A stretch of 64,000 nucleotides of DNA. Origin: Agrostemma githago. Its lineage: Eukaryota > Streptophyta > Magnoliopsida > Caryophyllales > Caryophyllaceae. The position numbers were made by a program, and so were the translations under genes. The first letter of the stretch is position 1. Each line of letters opens with the position of its first letter. This document shows, in pieces, positions 1-13,637 of the stretch. The stretch covers positions 59,236,987 through 59,300,986 of the forward strand of contig OY288259.1 of assembly GCA_958450325.1 (NCBI GenBank), in the 5' to 3' direction. The notes beneath the pieces were generated by a model. It had not been told where the DNA came from. It worked only from the letters and a program-made list of their open reading frames with translations, and did not search any database.

Positions 1-172
1 GTTAAATGAGTCGACACGTGCCACTCTCCCTTTCCAAAGATAGCAATGATTTGGGAGTAATAAACTAAAAATAAAATAAAGTAAAAGCTATTGTTATCAT
101 ATCTAATCTTCGTCCTCTCTCTCCTACCTTCCAAATCTTCCTTCTCTTTCCATTATTATTTTAACGCAAATT

Positions 173-345
173 ATTGTTTATAACGGAATTATCCGTCATA
201 AATTTATAATGGATCAAATATAATCCGTTTATATAGAAAAGATAAAATATTACAAAAATACATGAGTTATTTTTTCTAGATAAACGGGGAATATTGACCC
301 ATTATAATAAAATGACAGATACCTCTATCACAAAGGATAGTAACG
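173..345. repeat. Dyad-ended foldback MITE, copy 1
   Basis: The left end carries the dyad AACGGAATTATCCGTCAT and the right end a dyad around GACAGATACCTCTATCAC. Just inside are the arms GGATCAAATA and TATTGACCC, which pair with each other. The same layout recurs in at least seven other places in the window. No coding capacity, so this is a non-autonomous element. Boundaries are approximate because I could not settle the target duplication. Confidence 0.55.
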
Positions 346-1571
346 GTTAATCCGTGTTTCAAAACTATAGGAGTATTACACACTTGTAAATATTATGAAC
401 GCCACGTAAATTGATAGACATGGATAGAGTAGTAGGTTTGAAAGTATACTCATTAATCCTCTATTAATTTAATGGACCATAGTTAATTGGCATAGCATAA
501 TCTCATTTTATTGAAACACTTTTTTCATCACGGTTATTTATTTATCTTTTATATTATGGATAATATTAAATACAGTTTTAAGAATTAGAGGGAGTACGAC
601 GCCGTATTTAGTAAATAGCAAATATTACAAAATTTGTAATTTCAATACATTATTGCAAGTAGCAACATAGTATTGAACAAAAATAGATTAACATCAATAT
701 TGTAATCAATTTTTTTTTTCTACCATATTGAAGAACAATAATAGATTTTTATATATATATTCCGTAGTACTGTAGTAGTATGATGTATTATCTCATTTAA
801 TTAAAATATTCCTCATAAATTTTAGAAAGTGGAAGATTTTCAAGTAAATTGAGGTAATTTTATTTACTCAAACAACTCTTTTTAATTTGGCCCTTTGATA
901 GAATAATCTATTTTTACTAACACGTTATTTAACAAACAGAGTTAAACGATTTCGAACTGAATTGATTTTGAATGTTTAGAATCACTAAAATGAATCGTTT
1001 TAGTATTGTTAATTTGTTATTATTAATCTAATAATTTGCATGTATTGCATTATGGATCGCAATTATCAATGCCATTGATAATGTCATCACCACCAAAATA
1101 AAAATAAAAATACACATATAACTATATAAGTGATGAATAGGTGATAAAAAAAATTGATGGAGATATGAACACGTCAGAGTGGTATATATAAGTAGAAATA
1201 TTTGGTAGGTCAAACTAGGAATAATAAGGATAAAATAACCTCAATTTAGAAAGGGAAGGGAGGGGGCACTTGGACCAATGACATTCGTGATATATTGGAG
1301 TGTATTTTTTGGTGACTAATATATTGAGTGTTGAATCTCTATATCAACAAAGTACATGCACAAATAGTAGTCCAAGTTCCATGTCTTCCATCTTGTCAAT
1401 ATCCCCAATTACTTTTGCAACAAACTAACCCATGCAACTTGATGTAGCTAGCTAGTATCTATTCTCGACTCAATCGATGACCTCTCTTAACACGTATATA
1501 TTCGTTTCAAGATTAAAATGTTCGATTATGGTTAATTAAATACAACACTTTGTATTTGTTCAGATAATCTT

Positions 1572-1768
1572 TCTTGTAACTGAGTTATCTGTCACTTTGT
1601 TATTATAACGGGTCATGTTGAGGTATCTTCTCATGTGTATGATGACATTATTCGACTGGTTTATAAACTAGTGGCTGGGTTACACTCAACTTGATTTTTT
1701 CCATTCGATCTATTCAAATGGGACATGTTACAATAAAGTGACTATAACTTCTTAACAAATAAGAATTT
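1572..1768. repeat. Dyad-ended foldback MITE, diverged copy
   Basis: Left end CTTGTAACTGAGTTATCTGTCAC followed by AACGGGTCATGTTG; right end GGGACATGTTACA and then ACAAATAAGAATTTG. This follows the order of parts in the copies at 30921 and 35753 but with many substitutions. No coding frame. Confidence 0.4.
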
Positions 1769-4700
1769 GTGTTTGTTTTTATTGTTTTAAGCTTAAAACG
1801 GATACGTGGAATGCAAATAGGAGTTTTCGAACCAAATAAGAAATGCATGTAGAAATAATAGTCCAAGTTCGATGTGTTGAATCAGTCAAAATCTGAAATA
1901 ATATAGGAAGAAAGTAAGCCATGCACTTGTATTCTTGTAGTGTTTATTCTTCATCTAACTAAACCTACACTCAATGAAAAGAGTTAGAAAGCTTAGTTGT
2001 TGTGATCCAATAGCCACAATTATATGCAGGTAGCGCAGTACTTATTATTCCTAAAGAAAGGTATGTATGTACCTAAACTTTACTTTTTATCCTTTCATTT
2101 GGCGTCTAGTACTACTCATTGCCACAAAAACCCTTATGATATGACCTCAACCCAAACGCATACCATGACGTATTTCTCTTTGGAACCATTCTATTGAGTA
2201 GAAAGGAGGAAAAAAGACCGGTGAATCATCGTATATTTATTCATCCGATTTAAATGGATTAATGAACATCCAAAATAAATGAATGATTGATCAAACTAAA
2301 TCCAACCTATTATTTATGTCATTATCGGATATTATTTTTCATTTAAATAAACTATATACATATGAAATATACTCGTAAAAGTTAAGGTACTTTAATATTG
2401 TTCAAACAAATTTAAGTTACAAGATCATCAAAACTGTTACTAATATGATACTCCCTCCGATTCAGAATGATCTTTAGTATTTGTTAGAAATAATGCAAAG
2501 ACAATAGATTGATCATTGTTGCATTGTAAGGGTATCTCCCATTAAGTAGCACATTGACACCAATATTCATGATGGTTATGAATATCATTATCTTTATAGT
2601 AATGACAATTCATTACCATCATGAATAGCCTTGGATACCCTTTGATATTAGTCTCATACTCTCATGTAGTCTTATATAAGGTGATATAAGAGAATGAGAA
2701 TGGGGAAGAGACATACATCAAATACTTCCTCATCCAAATATCTTGATAAATTCTGAGTATACCATCGAGTTCCAACTCCTAATGGTTGAGTACACAATCT
2801 TTTAGGGGTGTTGTGTGACCTTGGGGGACGACGCCCATTCCGATTTGTACCGTAGTCGGGGCGATTTCGTTTCTCATTCAGTGGCCTTCATACCACGACA
2901 CAACAACGTGTATTTACTAGTTATATATCGCCCCTATAGTGACCCTATATTTCCAACAGTATTCTGTACGGGTAAGTCCATCTTATATTTTTTAATTTGG
3001 TGAAATAAAATTTAATACGCTTTTTATCTAACTCAAAGTCTCAAATATTTACTTTTTATATTATTTGCAAAAAGTATTTTAATTAAAAATAAACAAATTG
3101 TTGAGACAAGTGAAGTTTTTTTTTTTTTATCACTTCTAAACATAATTAAAGATTATTAAAGAAAAACAAATGAATTATACATACACGTACTGTTTAAGAG
3201 TAAGAATTTGAAAAGAAAAAGGAAATCATGGAAAAAATAACGATGGTAAGATGTAATATGTAATCTTGATTTAACCACGTCGATATTGGATAGTAAAAGA
3301 TTATTCTTTAAAAACTAGAATAATAGGAGTAGAAAGTATGATTTGAGAGAAAAATTCTTGAAAACCTAGGACGTTAAAGTGTGGCAAGGGTTAAAGCACT
3401 TGGATAGCCCGGCCATCATAAAAATTTATTCATGAACACGAAATTTTTATGATCAGGTAATTTCACGGTAATTTTATTCCCACATAGAAACGGTCCTATT
3501 TGAGTGAGACCGTCTCATTAAAGATTTATTTTACTGGTTCGTGAAATACTTGTGGATATAAGTTTTTTAGTTAATCTCTCTTGATACAGATATGTTCGTC
3601 TTAAAACTACCAATTTAAATAACATTTCATTTTGTTGACGGAATATGACAATTATTTCACAAATATTACGTCCTCTTATTTATTTGACCCAACCCGTGAA
3701 AATTGTTTTTGGAATGATAAAAAAAGTAAATGAAAGTTATCATAAGTTGTCTCTTCAATATTTTTGATGAATATTGGACTTTCACACTTATATATTGCTG
3801 CATGCATTATGAAATCTAGATCCGATGAGGATAGTAACAGACAAAACATCACCTCTGCTCTTTATTACACTCTTATTATCGTGGTTTTAATTTATCCTAT
3901 GACTTGTGCACATCTTCCACGTGCCTATAATAATTAAATGTCGTGGTATCCTTTATAATGGATATAATAATCCGTTTCAATTGGAAATGAGTCAAATAAT
4001 ACTTCCTTCGAGATCCTATTGACACGTTTGATGAAAATGTTAGCGAAAAAGAGAGAATAAGAAATAACGTAACCTGTAGCATTATTAGTATAAGATTTTG
4101 AACTTTTTAGAAGTGAACGAGAAAAAAAAATGAAGGAGAAGCTGCCACGTATGCCTGCATAATTCTAGCATTTCCTATAGTAGAAGAGGGATGTATTTTA
4201 CTTGACCCGTTACATAATTAGCCACTACAATTAAGAAATTGAGCACCAAGAAATCCTAACCCAAATACTTGTGGCTTTTGATGCATTGATTGTTGTACTT
4301 CAAACTTATCGTCTCCAACGACCTTGCCAAAAACGTGTTTCTCCTCTCTAGTGAGCTTAAAATACAGACCGTCATCAAATCCGTGACAGACTGAAATCAA
4401 GTAAGGATCCTCTCCAATTATTTTTCTCTATTTCTTTTCTCAATTTCTCGTTCATTACCTTTCACAGAGTCAATACTCCATTATATACTCCCCTCTACCC
4501 ACATCATTATCCATTGCATTCTTCACTCCCAATTTTTCTGTAATGATTTGATTCAATTTTGACAAAAATTTGAAAAATAAATAAATATAAAAAACCGTTT
4601 TATGGTGCTCCAACATCACATCATAGTTACATAGAATTACTCTGTATTATATTTCTCTCGATCATTCATTCATCTTTCATATTATTATAAAAAAAAAAAA

Positions 4701-7495
4701 AAAAATTAATCAAAGATAATCAAATGAAATCCAACAAACGAATGAATTGTACAATTTGAGTAGTATGAATGTGCGATAAATTTAAGGATGAGTTAGCCTC
4801 ATCTAGGCCTAAATATTAGGCAAATGGGCTTTTTAAAAAGTTTAAAGGCAAGGCTTGGAAAGAATTAATGTTATAATGACTTGATTGTCCATTCTTTGGG
4901 TTGTTTGTCCAAATATCTCTTTGGACCATAACTGGTTGGCCTAATCTCACCAACAAATTAACAATCCACTATTGTACTCTGTATTGAAGATCTTTGAGTC
5001 GGTTTTATAGTAATTTGATTGTGAGATTTTTCATATAGGAAGTGATTATAAATTTATAATCATATTCGGGAAAGTAGTGATTGAGCCCCTCTACTTAGCT
5101 CAATTGTAAAATCAAACCCTTTTAACTTTTGATTTGAGCAATTAGACCCCTTAACTTTATCGATAGGTGAAATTAAACCTTTCTTATTTTTTTCCGATCA
5201 ATTGCTCAATTTCTCGTCAATTTTTTGTCAATATCTCATTATTATCAATAAATATTACTCGTATATCCCAAAATACATCAATATAATACGTATATCCATG
5301 GCATGCCCAAGGCCCACTAACTTATCCATGCTAGCCTGACTTCAACTAAATGGACCCTAACCCAAGATATGGCCATGGATTGATCATACAGATTACAGGC
5401 CTTATAAATTATAGTATAATCCATGGTTTGATAAGTTGGCTGAATTGATTCGGCACATAAATTAAGAAAATACGGTTTCAAAAGGTATTATGAGAACTGG
5501 TAAAGCAAGTTACGAGAACTGATACAATGACTTGGTTTCAAATCTCATCAGCATTATATATTCTTATGATTTCCTTTACGTATCGTATAAAAAGGTATTC
5601 ATGGTTTAACTTTAGAAAATAAGAAATATAAACACAAAATCAAGTCAATCAACAACAAATCTCAAGAACAAATTAAAACAGTTAGCAAAGAATCCCCAAA
5701 TTAAAAGAAGAGTTAAGTTCTTATTCTCATACTTTCATGATCTCTAAATATAAGCCTCATACACATATGAATGATTCTTTTATCTCCAAATTAATTACTC
5801 ATAACAACGACTCATTAAGCCCAAGTGCATAATTTGTGACAAAACACCTTTTTTCCGCAAATTATTGATGAGACGGTCTTATATCATAAGACTAGTCTAC
5901 CTAAAGGATTTACTCATCAAGAAAAACATTTCCTATTGATAACTCAACTTAAAGTAACACCCACTTTATAAATTGGTTTTTTCATTCTATAGGAATTGAA
6001 TTCATGAAATTCAAATATAAAATTCGAAATCATAAGATTCAAATCAATTCCGAGTAATCAAACGCAGTTTTAAATAATTTTTTCAGGTTTTTGTGAAAAA
6101 AGAAAGGCCACGTATTAGACCCACAAATGCCAAAAATGAAATAAAAACAAGTTATTTAGAAAGCAACCTACAACAAAAAGTATCTAATGTTTCTTCAAAT
6201 GGCTAAACAAAGCAAGGCCCATGGTTCCCATTTGATTTGACTCTTTTGTTTATCACCATTTCTATAAATAATTATTTTATTTATTTTTATACTTTATTAT
6301 AATTTTCTTTAATAAAGTGAATTTTTCAAAACCTATCATTTTCTTAATTCCAAACCATGTTTTACATATGTGGTTCTTAAACATTGATATCAATATAGAA
6401 TCATCATCAAATGATTTTTTTAAAATTTTTAGTGTGGCATGGGTAGCTTAATTAGTTTGTTGAGGGCTTTAATTTCCACAATTAATCAAATAATAATAGG
6501 ATTCCATATATATCAAGTTAACAAGCTACTCCATTATAGATGTGTTATTATCTAGTATAGTATACTAGCATTAAATTAGTCGTGGTAGGTATAATAGAAA
6601 ATATAGGAAAAAAAAATCAACTCGAACAAAATTTCAGTTCTAAATAGTTTTATTTGCTTATGATCTTTTTTATGTTCAATAAAAGATGTAATATGGGTTT
6701 CGAGAGCCCAAACAGCATGTAATCTGATGCTCTTTCTTCGTTGACATTTTTTTTTCTTAAAAAAATTCGTATTATTTTATTTTATTAGCTCAAGCTCAAG
6801 CTCAGATTTTTATACTCTATAGTTCTTTGAATTACATAAGGACTACAAGATCGAGTATAGCACACACGTTATTTGAACTAATCAAGCTTGCGGTAAGCTC
6901 GATTTATTATCATTCCTACTTTTACACGAGTCTATCTTGTGTGTGGGCGCGCGCGTATCAGAGTGTGGCTTGTATTTTTGTGTTGAATGTGTCGTTATTT
7001 GTGAAACATTTTTTATGAGAAATTTAAACATGTTAAAGATATATTTTGTGAAATGACTGATATTAAAGGTCATCGAATAATTCAAGTAAATTTAGATTTG
7101 TAGTAGAAAGTATGTGTGACGACTGACGACCCTATAAAATTGGATGGGGTTATTGCATATACATGTTAGAGTTAATTAAATTAAGTCGAATTTAGACAAT
7201 AAGTCTAAGTAGCTCAACCATTTCTACACTCCATCCTATTTTAGGGATTAAGAACTTATTTCATGTTGGTATTGTGCGTAACACCGTAATTTCAATTCTA
7301 ATCGACGTAGCTTAATTAGGGTGACTTTAAAGTGTAATTAAGGCTCTTAAGCTACATACCTAAATGACACCATTTAGTCTAAAGCTTCATCCAATAATCA
7401 CTGCTTTAGCAAAATAATGCACCCCTTATAATACATTTAAAAGCAAAGCAAGAATGCATAACTTTGACGCTAAAATCTAATACCATCGGCTTAAA

Positions 7496-7690
7496 ATTTT
7501 AGTTGAATTGGTTTCATAACATAGCATCAGAGTCAGTATGAACGCTCACGAATTCGAATCCTGACAACCTCCAATATCTCTGAACTTTCTCAAATGGAAA
7601 TCAGTACATGGTACGGGGAAGAGCCTGTGCATGGAGATCATAGGCAAAATCATGTTGGAGGACGTTTTGTTACTTACACCAAAAAACGAC
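7496..7690 (+). mobile_element. Putative tRNA-derived SINE-like element
   Basis: An A-box-like stretch (TTAGTTGAATTGG) is followed about 50 bases on by a B-box-like stretch (CGAATTCGAATCCTGA), the spacing of an internal RNA polymerase III promoter, and then a non-tRNA body. The segment is degenerate and I could not define clean target duplications. It could instead be a fragment of a retrotransposon primer-binding region, because ATCAGAG-type words also occur there. Confidence 0.35.
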
Positions 7691-8144
7691 TTTTTATATC
7701 TTATGTCCAAGTTTAGGTCAAAATAAAATTAAAAATTTTTAAATAAAAAATGAGCATGAATTTTATCGTACCCTATAAATCTAGATCCGTTCGTTGTTGA
7801 ATTTAGGATCAAAGGATCAAACAGTGATCGAAAGATCTAGCCATGGCGGATTCACGATTCTTGTCGTAATAGGTCGATTAGGACTCAAGTCTCAAGAGGG
7901 ATAAAAAAAATTCCGAATGTTATTTAGATGGTTATATATTATCCTTCATAATTTACTCCTATATTTTTGTATATCTATGATTCATTAAAATGGTGAATTT
8001 ATAAAGATCATAATTACATTACTAATCTAATGAGACATTATTACTACATATATTTGTATTACTTTGAGAACGTAGAATACTCATAATAAAAATAACTACC
8101 TTCCATACTCTTGTGTTTGAAATGTATGAGAGTACTACCTTCTT

Positions 8145-8183
<39 letters not shown>

Positions 8184-9059
8184 ATGAGTAATACGGAGTA
8201 TTTTCTTATCTTATTCGTTCTATACTCCCTCCGTCTGAATCCTTTGTTTATCTTTGATTAAAAAATTTCTCACAGATAATATAAATAAAGATAATTAAAT
8301 AAATAACCGAGATGCATGAAAAGAATACTTATTACGAGTTTCTAAAATGTTAGAGAATGAACACTCGTCCACCCGGACCTACCCTTGGATCCGCCTCCCG
8401 AAAAGAAGATACTAGGTCAAGGTCTAAATGTTTAATAATGTAAAATTTTCCATGGTGATTATGTAAACAACTCACTTTAAATTAAATAACTAAGTCGTGT
8501 ACGTATACGATAAGTATAATCATCTCTATTAGCTTTAGACTTTTTTTTTTTATGTAATCTAGTAAGTATATTCGTAGAGTATTATGGTGTGTACACGTAC
8601 ATATATACATACTATGGTGTATACATACGCTAATACACGCATTACCTCTTCATATAAATCCGACAGCTTTTAAGATAATAAATAATCCTTTTGACTTTTA
8701 CGTGGTTAATGTATATATTCTACGTGTATAACCATTCGTAGTTTACGTGTGATCTTCATTTCTTACTAATTTTAGGCTATAAGATTCAATTATGCTTGTC
8801 AAGATTCCATTCATTAGTCTATGCAAATTGCAAAAAGAGGAATAGGGATGATCACATACATATGAATGTGAAGTTGTATTTAGATAAGATTATAGTAAGA
8901 ACATAATAAGATTATCTAAATAGAGTTTATACCTAGCGTAAATACACGGTTCACCAAGGGATTAATGCACTAGTAATGACGATAGTTTTCAGTTTGACCT
9001 ATTTGACTCAACGGTTAAAGTATTGTATCCAAACAATAATATGAAAAAAAAAAAAAAAG
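7691..9059. other. Intergenic, decayed repeats
   Basis: No gene seen. Contains a long poly-A tract (8147-8180) and a half Stowaway-like element starting at about 8225 (CTCCCTCCGTCTGAATCC) whose partner end is not convincing. The rest is AT-rich sequence without recognisable features. Confidence 0.5.
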
Positions 9060-9585
9060 ATTTTCTACGCAGTATCCCTTATATTTTTCACTTTTTTACA
9101 TGGTATCCCTACCTTTTCTATTTCTATACATGGTACCCTTGAATTTTATTATTAATTTAACTAGCGTCCTGAATTTTTTTTTTCCATCAAGTTTTGTCGT
9201 TAGATTATGTTTTTAGCTGAGGATTAAGACTTCAATATCATTTAACTTAGATAATTAACAAGTAATTGAGATTAATTTAAGTGTTATCATTTGATTTGAC
9301 AATATAACGTCAAAAATATAATTCGTTTAGATTTGGAGTATAAACTGCAAACACGTACAAAATTGTTAGCTTAAGTTCAATTATCGGTTAATTAGGTATG
9401 TTAAATGACATTTACTTTTAATCTTGAGCATAAAAAGGTAATTTGTTGCCAAAACTTGTCGGGAAAAATTTTTAGGGGTACCAAAGAAACTTTTAGTAAA
9501 ATACAAGGGTACCATGTGTACAAGTAAAAAGTATAGGGGTATAAGATAGAAAAGTAAAAAGTTCAGGGATACCACGTAGAAAATT
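9060..9585. mobile_element. MULE-like foldback element with long inverted repeats
   Basis: The left arm (about 9061-9150, starting TTTTCTACGCAGTATCCC) is the inverse of the right arm (about 9445-9585, ending GATACCACGTAGAAAA). The arms share repeated ATGGTACCC and ATACCCCTA-type words, so each is internally repetitive. The element lies between A-tracts, which could be a low-complexity target duplication of 9 or 10 bases. There is no transposase; it would be mobilised in trans. Assignment to Mutator-like elements rests on the long arms only. Confidence 0.5.
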
Positions 9586-11421
9586 CAAAAAAAAAATTTG
9601 TTATTTTATAGAAATATATTCATATTTTATTACGAGTATTTTATAACCAAGTATAGAGTTGACCCTAGTTAGCCCTATTATTTTTAGTAGCTTTAAGTAG
9701 ATATCTACAAAAATAATCGTTAAATTTTGGATAAATACTCGTATAATTTTATTTTTATAATTTAGCTTTTATATAGCGGTTTAAAGTTATTAGTGGAAAC
9801 CGATATTCGATGATTGTGAGACTTGTTTAATTTTTTACCGAGTATATTTGTTGTTGTGTTATTTTAATAATCTAACATGTAACGATAATATGGTACACTC
9901 GAAATTCCTTCCAAATACTGTAATAATTATGTATATACGAAATATGCATGCATGGTTACAATTTAGAAATGTGGAAATTCAGAAATAATTGGGAGTCATG
10001 GGATTTGAATCAACAATCTAACAAACAAGAGTCTGAGGTTTGAATCACACGTGAAAGATTATTTAGCTTGCATTGGTCATGCAAATTGTCATTTGCCAAA
10101 ATCTGTTAGAACAACGAACATAAAACAACCTTTCATATCGCATGTTTTGAGGACGGATAATAATAATCTCTCATTTAATTTATGGTGTTTGCTATATTTT
10201 CACTTATAACAATAATTAAACTAATTAATAGTGTATATATGTGATTATTTTTTACTTTTTAGGCATAAAGTATATATGAATAATAAAGTATATGAACAAT
10301 AAACTATGGCTTGTGCATGTATGTTGATGTAATTTGAACTAAGTTTATGACTTATGAGTATCATCACACCTTATGATTTTACCGGTCAAAATAGTTGATT
10401 TCCGTCATTAATTCTGATTATCCAACTATGTGGTCTAAAAAAAGCATATACGGAGTATAGTGTAAAACATCTCACATAATAGACGAGAAACCAGATTTCA
10501 CTTATTTTTTGTTAGTTTTTAGTCTAATATAAAATGTGTCACACTAAAATATGTGGAACGATATCGTAGAAAAATTATTTAAAAACTTGTGAATGTGAAA
10601 AAAAAAAATAAGAAGGGGAAGAAGGGTATGTATGAGTATGATAAGGTTAAGGTGGTTTGAAATAACACAAATTCACATGGGAAATTACTAATTTGACAAA
10701 TGAAAAGAATAAAGAGGAAGTTAGGTTTACTATGATAAAAGGAAATTGATTGATACCAAACCTTGCTTGCTCTCATCTCCCTAAATATAATTATCATAGG
10801 ACTTCAACTCATTTTGCTTATGCAATCCACATGCATCTCTTAACGGATTCACGTTCTTCCCCCTCCTAAACTATAGGTCTTCATATCTCGGTTCGTGCTG
10901 GACATGGGTCGGGTTAAGTGTGAAATTTTGATCCACGGATAAGCGGGTTAGCTGGTTTGGGACAGGTTTACGAGCTGAGTCTTTCTATATTTTTGAAAAT
11001 GTTGCGTCCAAACGTGCTTAAAATTTGGACCGAACAGAACGGACCAATCCGACGTTACTTACCATGATCAAATCTATGACCTAAAGCCTAGCTTCCATGC
11101 ATCCATTGCCTTAAACCCCGTATTCTATTTTGCATTCCATCAAACTAATCATCATATTCACTCTATTACGGAGGATCATCAACTCTATTTTTGTTACAAT
11201 GAATATAGAAATCTATTATCAATTCATCTGAGGATCAATTATTTTTAATATGTATAAATAAAGGTGAAGTTTAATGATTATAACTTGGCAAAAATTTCAA
11301 GGAATTCAAGTTCAAACTGTCTCTCCAGAACTAAAAAAACAACCAATTTTGAAAGACTAGAATGGCCATACACCTATGCCTACAAACCTCGAGTTTATCA
11401 CTTTTCTCAAAAGAATACTTA
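9586..11421. other. Intergenic, nothing recognised
   Basis: AT-rich DNA without a supportable gene. Around 10870-11070 there is slightly GC-richer sequence with GGGTCGGGTT-like words, as in hAT-type elements, but no clean ends were found. Confidence 0.5.
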
Positions 11422-11612
11422 CTCCGATTCTTTAGATTCACAACATATTCTATATTTGGCAAATTCATTAGGTTTGCAACATTTCTATAATAGGTAAATT
11501 TTGTTTGTGTTAGCTTTTTACTTTATTGGTGAGACCTACCATCTTCACTTACAACCTTATTATTCGTGCAAATAGTAAACGTTGCGAATCTGATCTAAAG
11601 AATCGGAGGGAG
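11422..11612. mobile_element. Stowaway-like MITE (191 bp)
   Basis: Terminal inverted repeats CTCCGATTCTTTAGATTC and GATCTAAAGAATCGGAGGGAG are flanked by TA on both sides, the Tc1/mariner target. The interior is AT-rich and non-coding. The left terminus has lost a few bases compared with the right. Confidence 0.7.
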
Positions 11613-13361
11613 TAATACGTAATTGACCTAATACTGTGATATATAGGATCTTACGTTTATATGACTCCGTATTTATCTACTCTCACACTACCAAATTAAA
11701 AGGCTTTCACAAAAGTGCTAGTTACAAGTAAGATTGCCCTACAATTTTGAGGTCCACTAAACATGCCTTTCTAAAAATGGCATCATACGAACTTTCACTG
11801 TATCATAATGGTTCCTACAGTACTAGCGTAAGACTATAGGAGTATAGGACATGTAGTAGTAAAACCAATAACCAATAATAATACCTACGATTTGAAAGTG
11901 CCCTAGAAGTAAAGGGATATTGTCCTTTAATTTTCCTGAGTGATGAACTAATAATGTGTGAAGTGTCAGAGGAAGAGCAGAGTCAGTCTACTACTAGTCC
12001 TATTATTAAAACTGTATGCTGGATTATATCTGGGTGCGAATGAAGGGGTGATACTATGAATTCCTCATTTAGTAATAATCCCATGATTTTAATGTATACC
12101 AACTCAACTGTACTATTGGCCCCCACCCCCTCCTATTCCTTCCTATGCATTATGCATTATGCATTATGCAAACCCTCCCATCCTCCACTTTGAAATTTCT
12201 CATGAACCTTCCTTCATTTTAGAGTAGCTACATTTGTTATTCTCGATTGCCTGATATTTGAATTGAAAACTCGAGTTTGATTTATAATTCTAATTGACCA
12301 ACCTGATCTAGGCCAACTCAATCACCTGAAACGATCGTTATTTCTGCATGCAAATCGTTATTCTTGAATAATTTGATAATAGCACGTACAAATTTGAGTC
12401 AATGCCAAAATGACCCAATTTGACACAAATTCTTATGACCGGGCATGATCTCCTGGACTAATTAGACATCGGAGAAGTTACACGAGACACATCCGATAAT
12501 TATAAAACTAATGCTACTCCCTTTGTTACCATTATTTGGTTTTAAGATGGAACTCGATCTCTTGGTTTGTAATGTTGTACGTACGGTGGACTTTCTTTTC
12601 TCCTTTGGGCGTGACCCACTTGTTGTTGAAATTTAACATGGTATTATAGCCCATTGTTTAATGTCCGGTATCGAATTAAACTAAGTCATTATCAATCAAT
12701 TGGGTGAGTCTTTATTATTCACGCACGTCTTATTTGGCTAAATTTGAGCTTTATTTGCCTTGACATAGGGAAGTCACCTTTAAAAAAAAAGGGAAATTAC
12801 ATATTAATAGGAAATTCTTTTTCTGAAATTTTGGCTAACAAGACTTAAAAATTTAAGCTTCAGCATTGTCTGGTATTATTAGTTAAGTCGATAAAATGTA
12901 AAATGAAAAATAAAAAATTGTTTACTCTTTTGTTCGGAGGGGAATAGGAAGATTATAATTGATGAAGTTAAGTTCGGGTCCAGATCATAAGTATTTTTTT
13001 CGTTTTTTTCAATAGTCATCTATATTTATAATCTCCTTCATATAAAGTGACTATTGAATGAGACGGTATTGAGTGAGACGGGTGAAGTATTATTTATCAT
13101 GACTATCAATTAAAGTTACCTGAGAAGATTTAAAAAAAAAAAAAGGTATGCGAGTGTAAGGGCATATGCATGAGTAAATGGGCTACAATGATTTTAGTCA
13201 GTAGTCATATGATGACAAGATGTAGATCGATGGAGTTTTGTGAGAAGAAGAATAGAGCCAAGTTGGTGGAATAGAAGGGGAAGATATTTTAGTGCATTAA
13301 TCCCGTGTAAATTCTCATTTATAACGATATAAAACCGTAACAAGTCAAATAAAGTTCACTT
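11613..13361. other. Intergenic, nothing recognised
   Basis: No gene seen. Small oddities only: a triplicated ATGCATT word near 12145-12170 and a C-rich run at 12121-12132. Confidence 0.5.
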
Positions 13362-13374
13362 AAATAGTTAAAGA

Positions 13375-13470
13375 TAACGAAAATGTTTCAGGCTAGTGGT
13401 TAGACTAGGTGCTCTGGGACGATAGGTTCCAGGTTCGAAACCCCCTCGTCTATATTGTAAAGCGACAAAA
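13375..13470 (+). mobile_element. Short tRNA-derived SINE with 13-bp target duplication
   Basis: The body has an A-box (GGCTAGTGGTTAGACTAGG) and a B-box (CCAGGTTCGAAACC) with tRNA-like spacing, then a short tail ending in an A-run. It is flanked by perfect direct repeats AAATAGTTAAAGA at 13362-13374 and 13471-13483, as expected for target-primed insertion. At 96 bp it is very short, little more than the tRNA-like head. The identical flanks suggest a fairly young insertion. Confidence 0.7.
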
Positions 13471-13505
13471 AAATAGTTAAAGACAAACAATTTGTTATCC
13501 TAATT

Positions 13506-13630
13506 ATTTTTTTTGATGAACGAGGGAACCCGCAGCCGTTACCATTTTGGCGCGCTCTGGGTAAACCCGTGAGCGACAGACTCGAAGTCTAGAAGGCATA
13601 GTCTCAAGCCACTGACCACAAGTTTTAAAC
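13506..13630 (-). mobile_element. 5'-truncated SINE, same family as 16872-17076
   Basis: Read on the minus strand this matches the 3' half of the SINE at 16872: GAGACTATG, a CTTCTAG segment, GTCGC, then GTAACGGCTGCGGGTTCCCT before a terminal A-run (a T-run on the plus strand at 13506-13514). Direct repeats CCTAATT flank it at 13499-13505 and 13631-13637. The tRNA-like head is missing or unrecognisable. Confidence 0.65.
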
Positions 13631-13637
13631 CCTAATT

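Larger units (their letters stand above)
1..7495. other. Intergenic, no gene recognised; decayed repeats
   Basis: AT-rich DNA with stop codons in all frames and no coding segment that I recognise. It holds two copies of the dyad-ended foldback family (listed separately), a one-sided Stowaway end at about 2451 (CTCCCTCCGATT), a poly-A tract near 4691, and a slightly GC-richer patch at 2810-2960 with an open frame of about 60 codons matching nothing I know. A second short frame at 4218-4400 (-) is likewise unassigned. Confidence 0.6.

Noticed and set aside
2815..3003. Open frame of 62 codons in a GC-richer patch
   Set aside because: No recognisable domain, no promoter or splice context; probably a fragment of an unidentified repeat.
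4218..4400. Minus-strand frame of 60 codons with protein-like composition
   Set aside because: No family recognised, surrounded by decayed repeats; too short to support as a gene.
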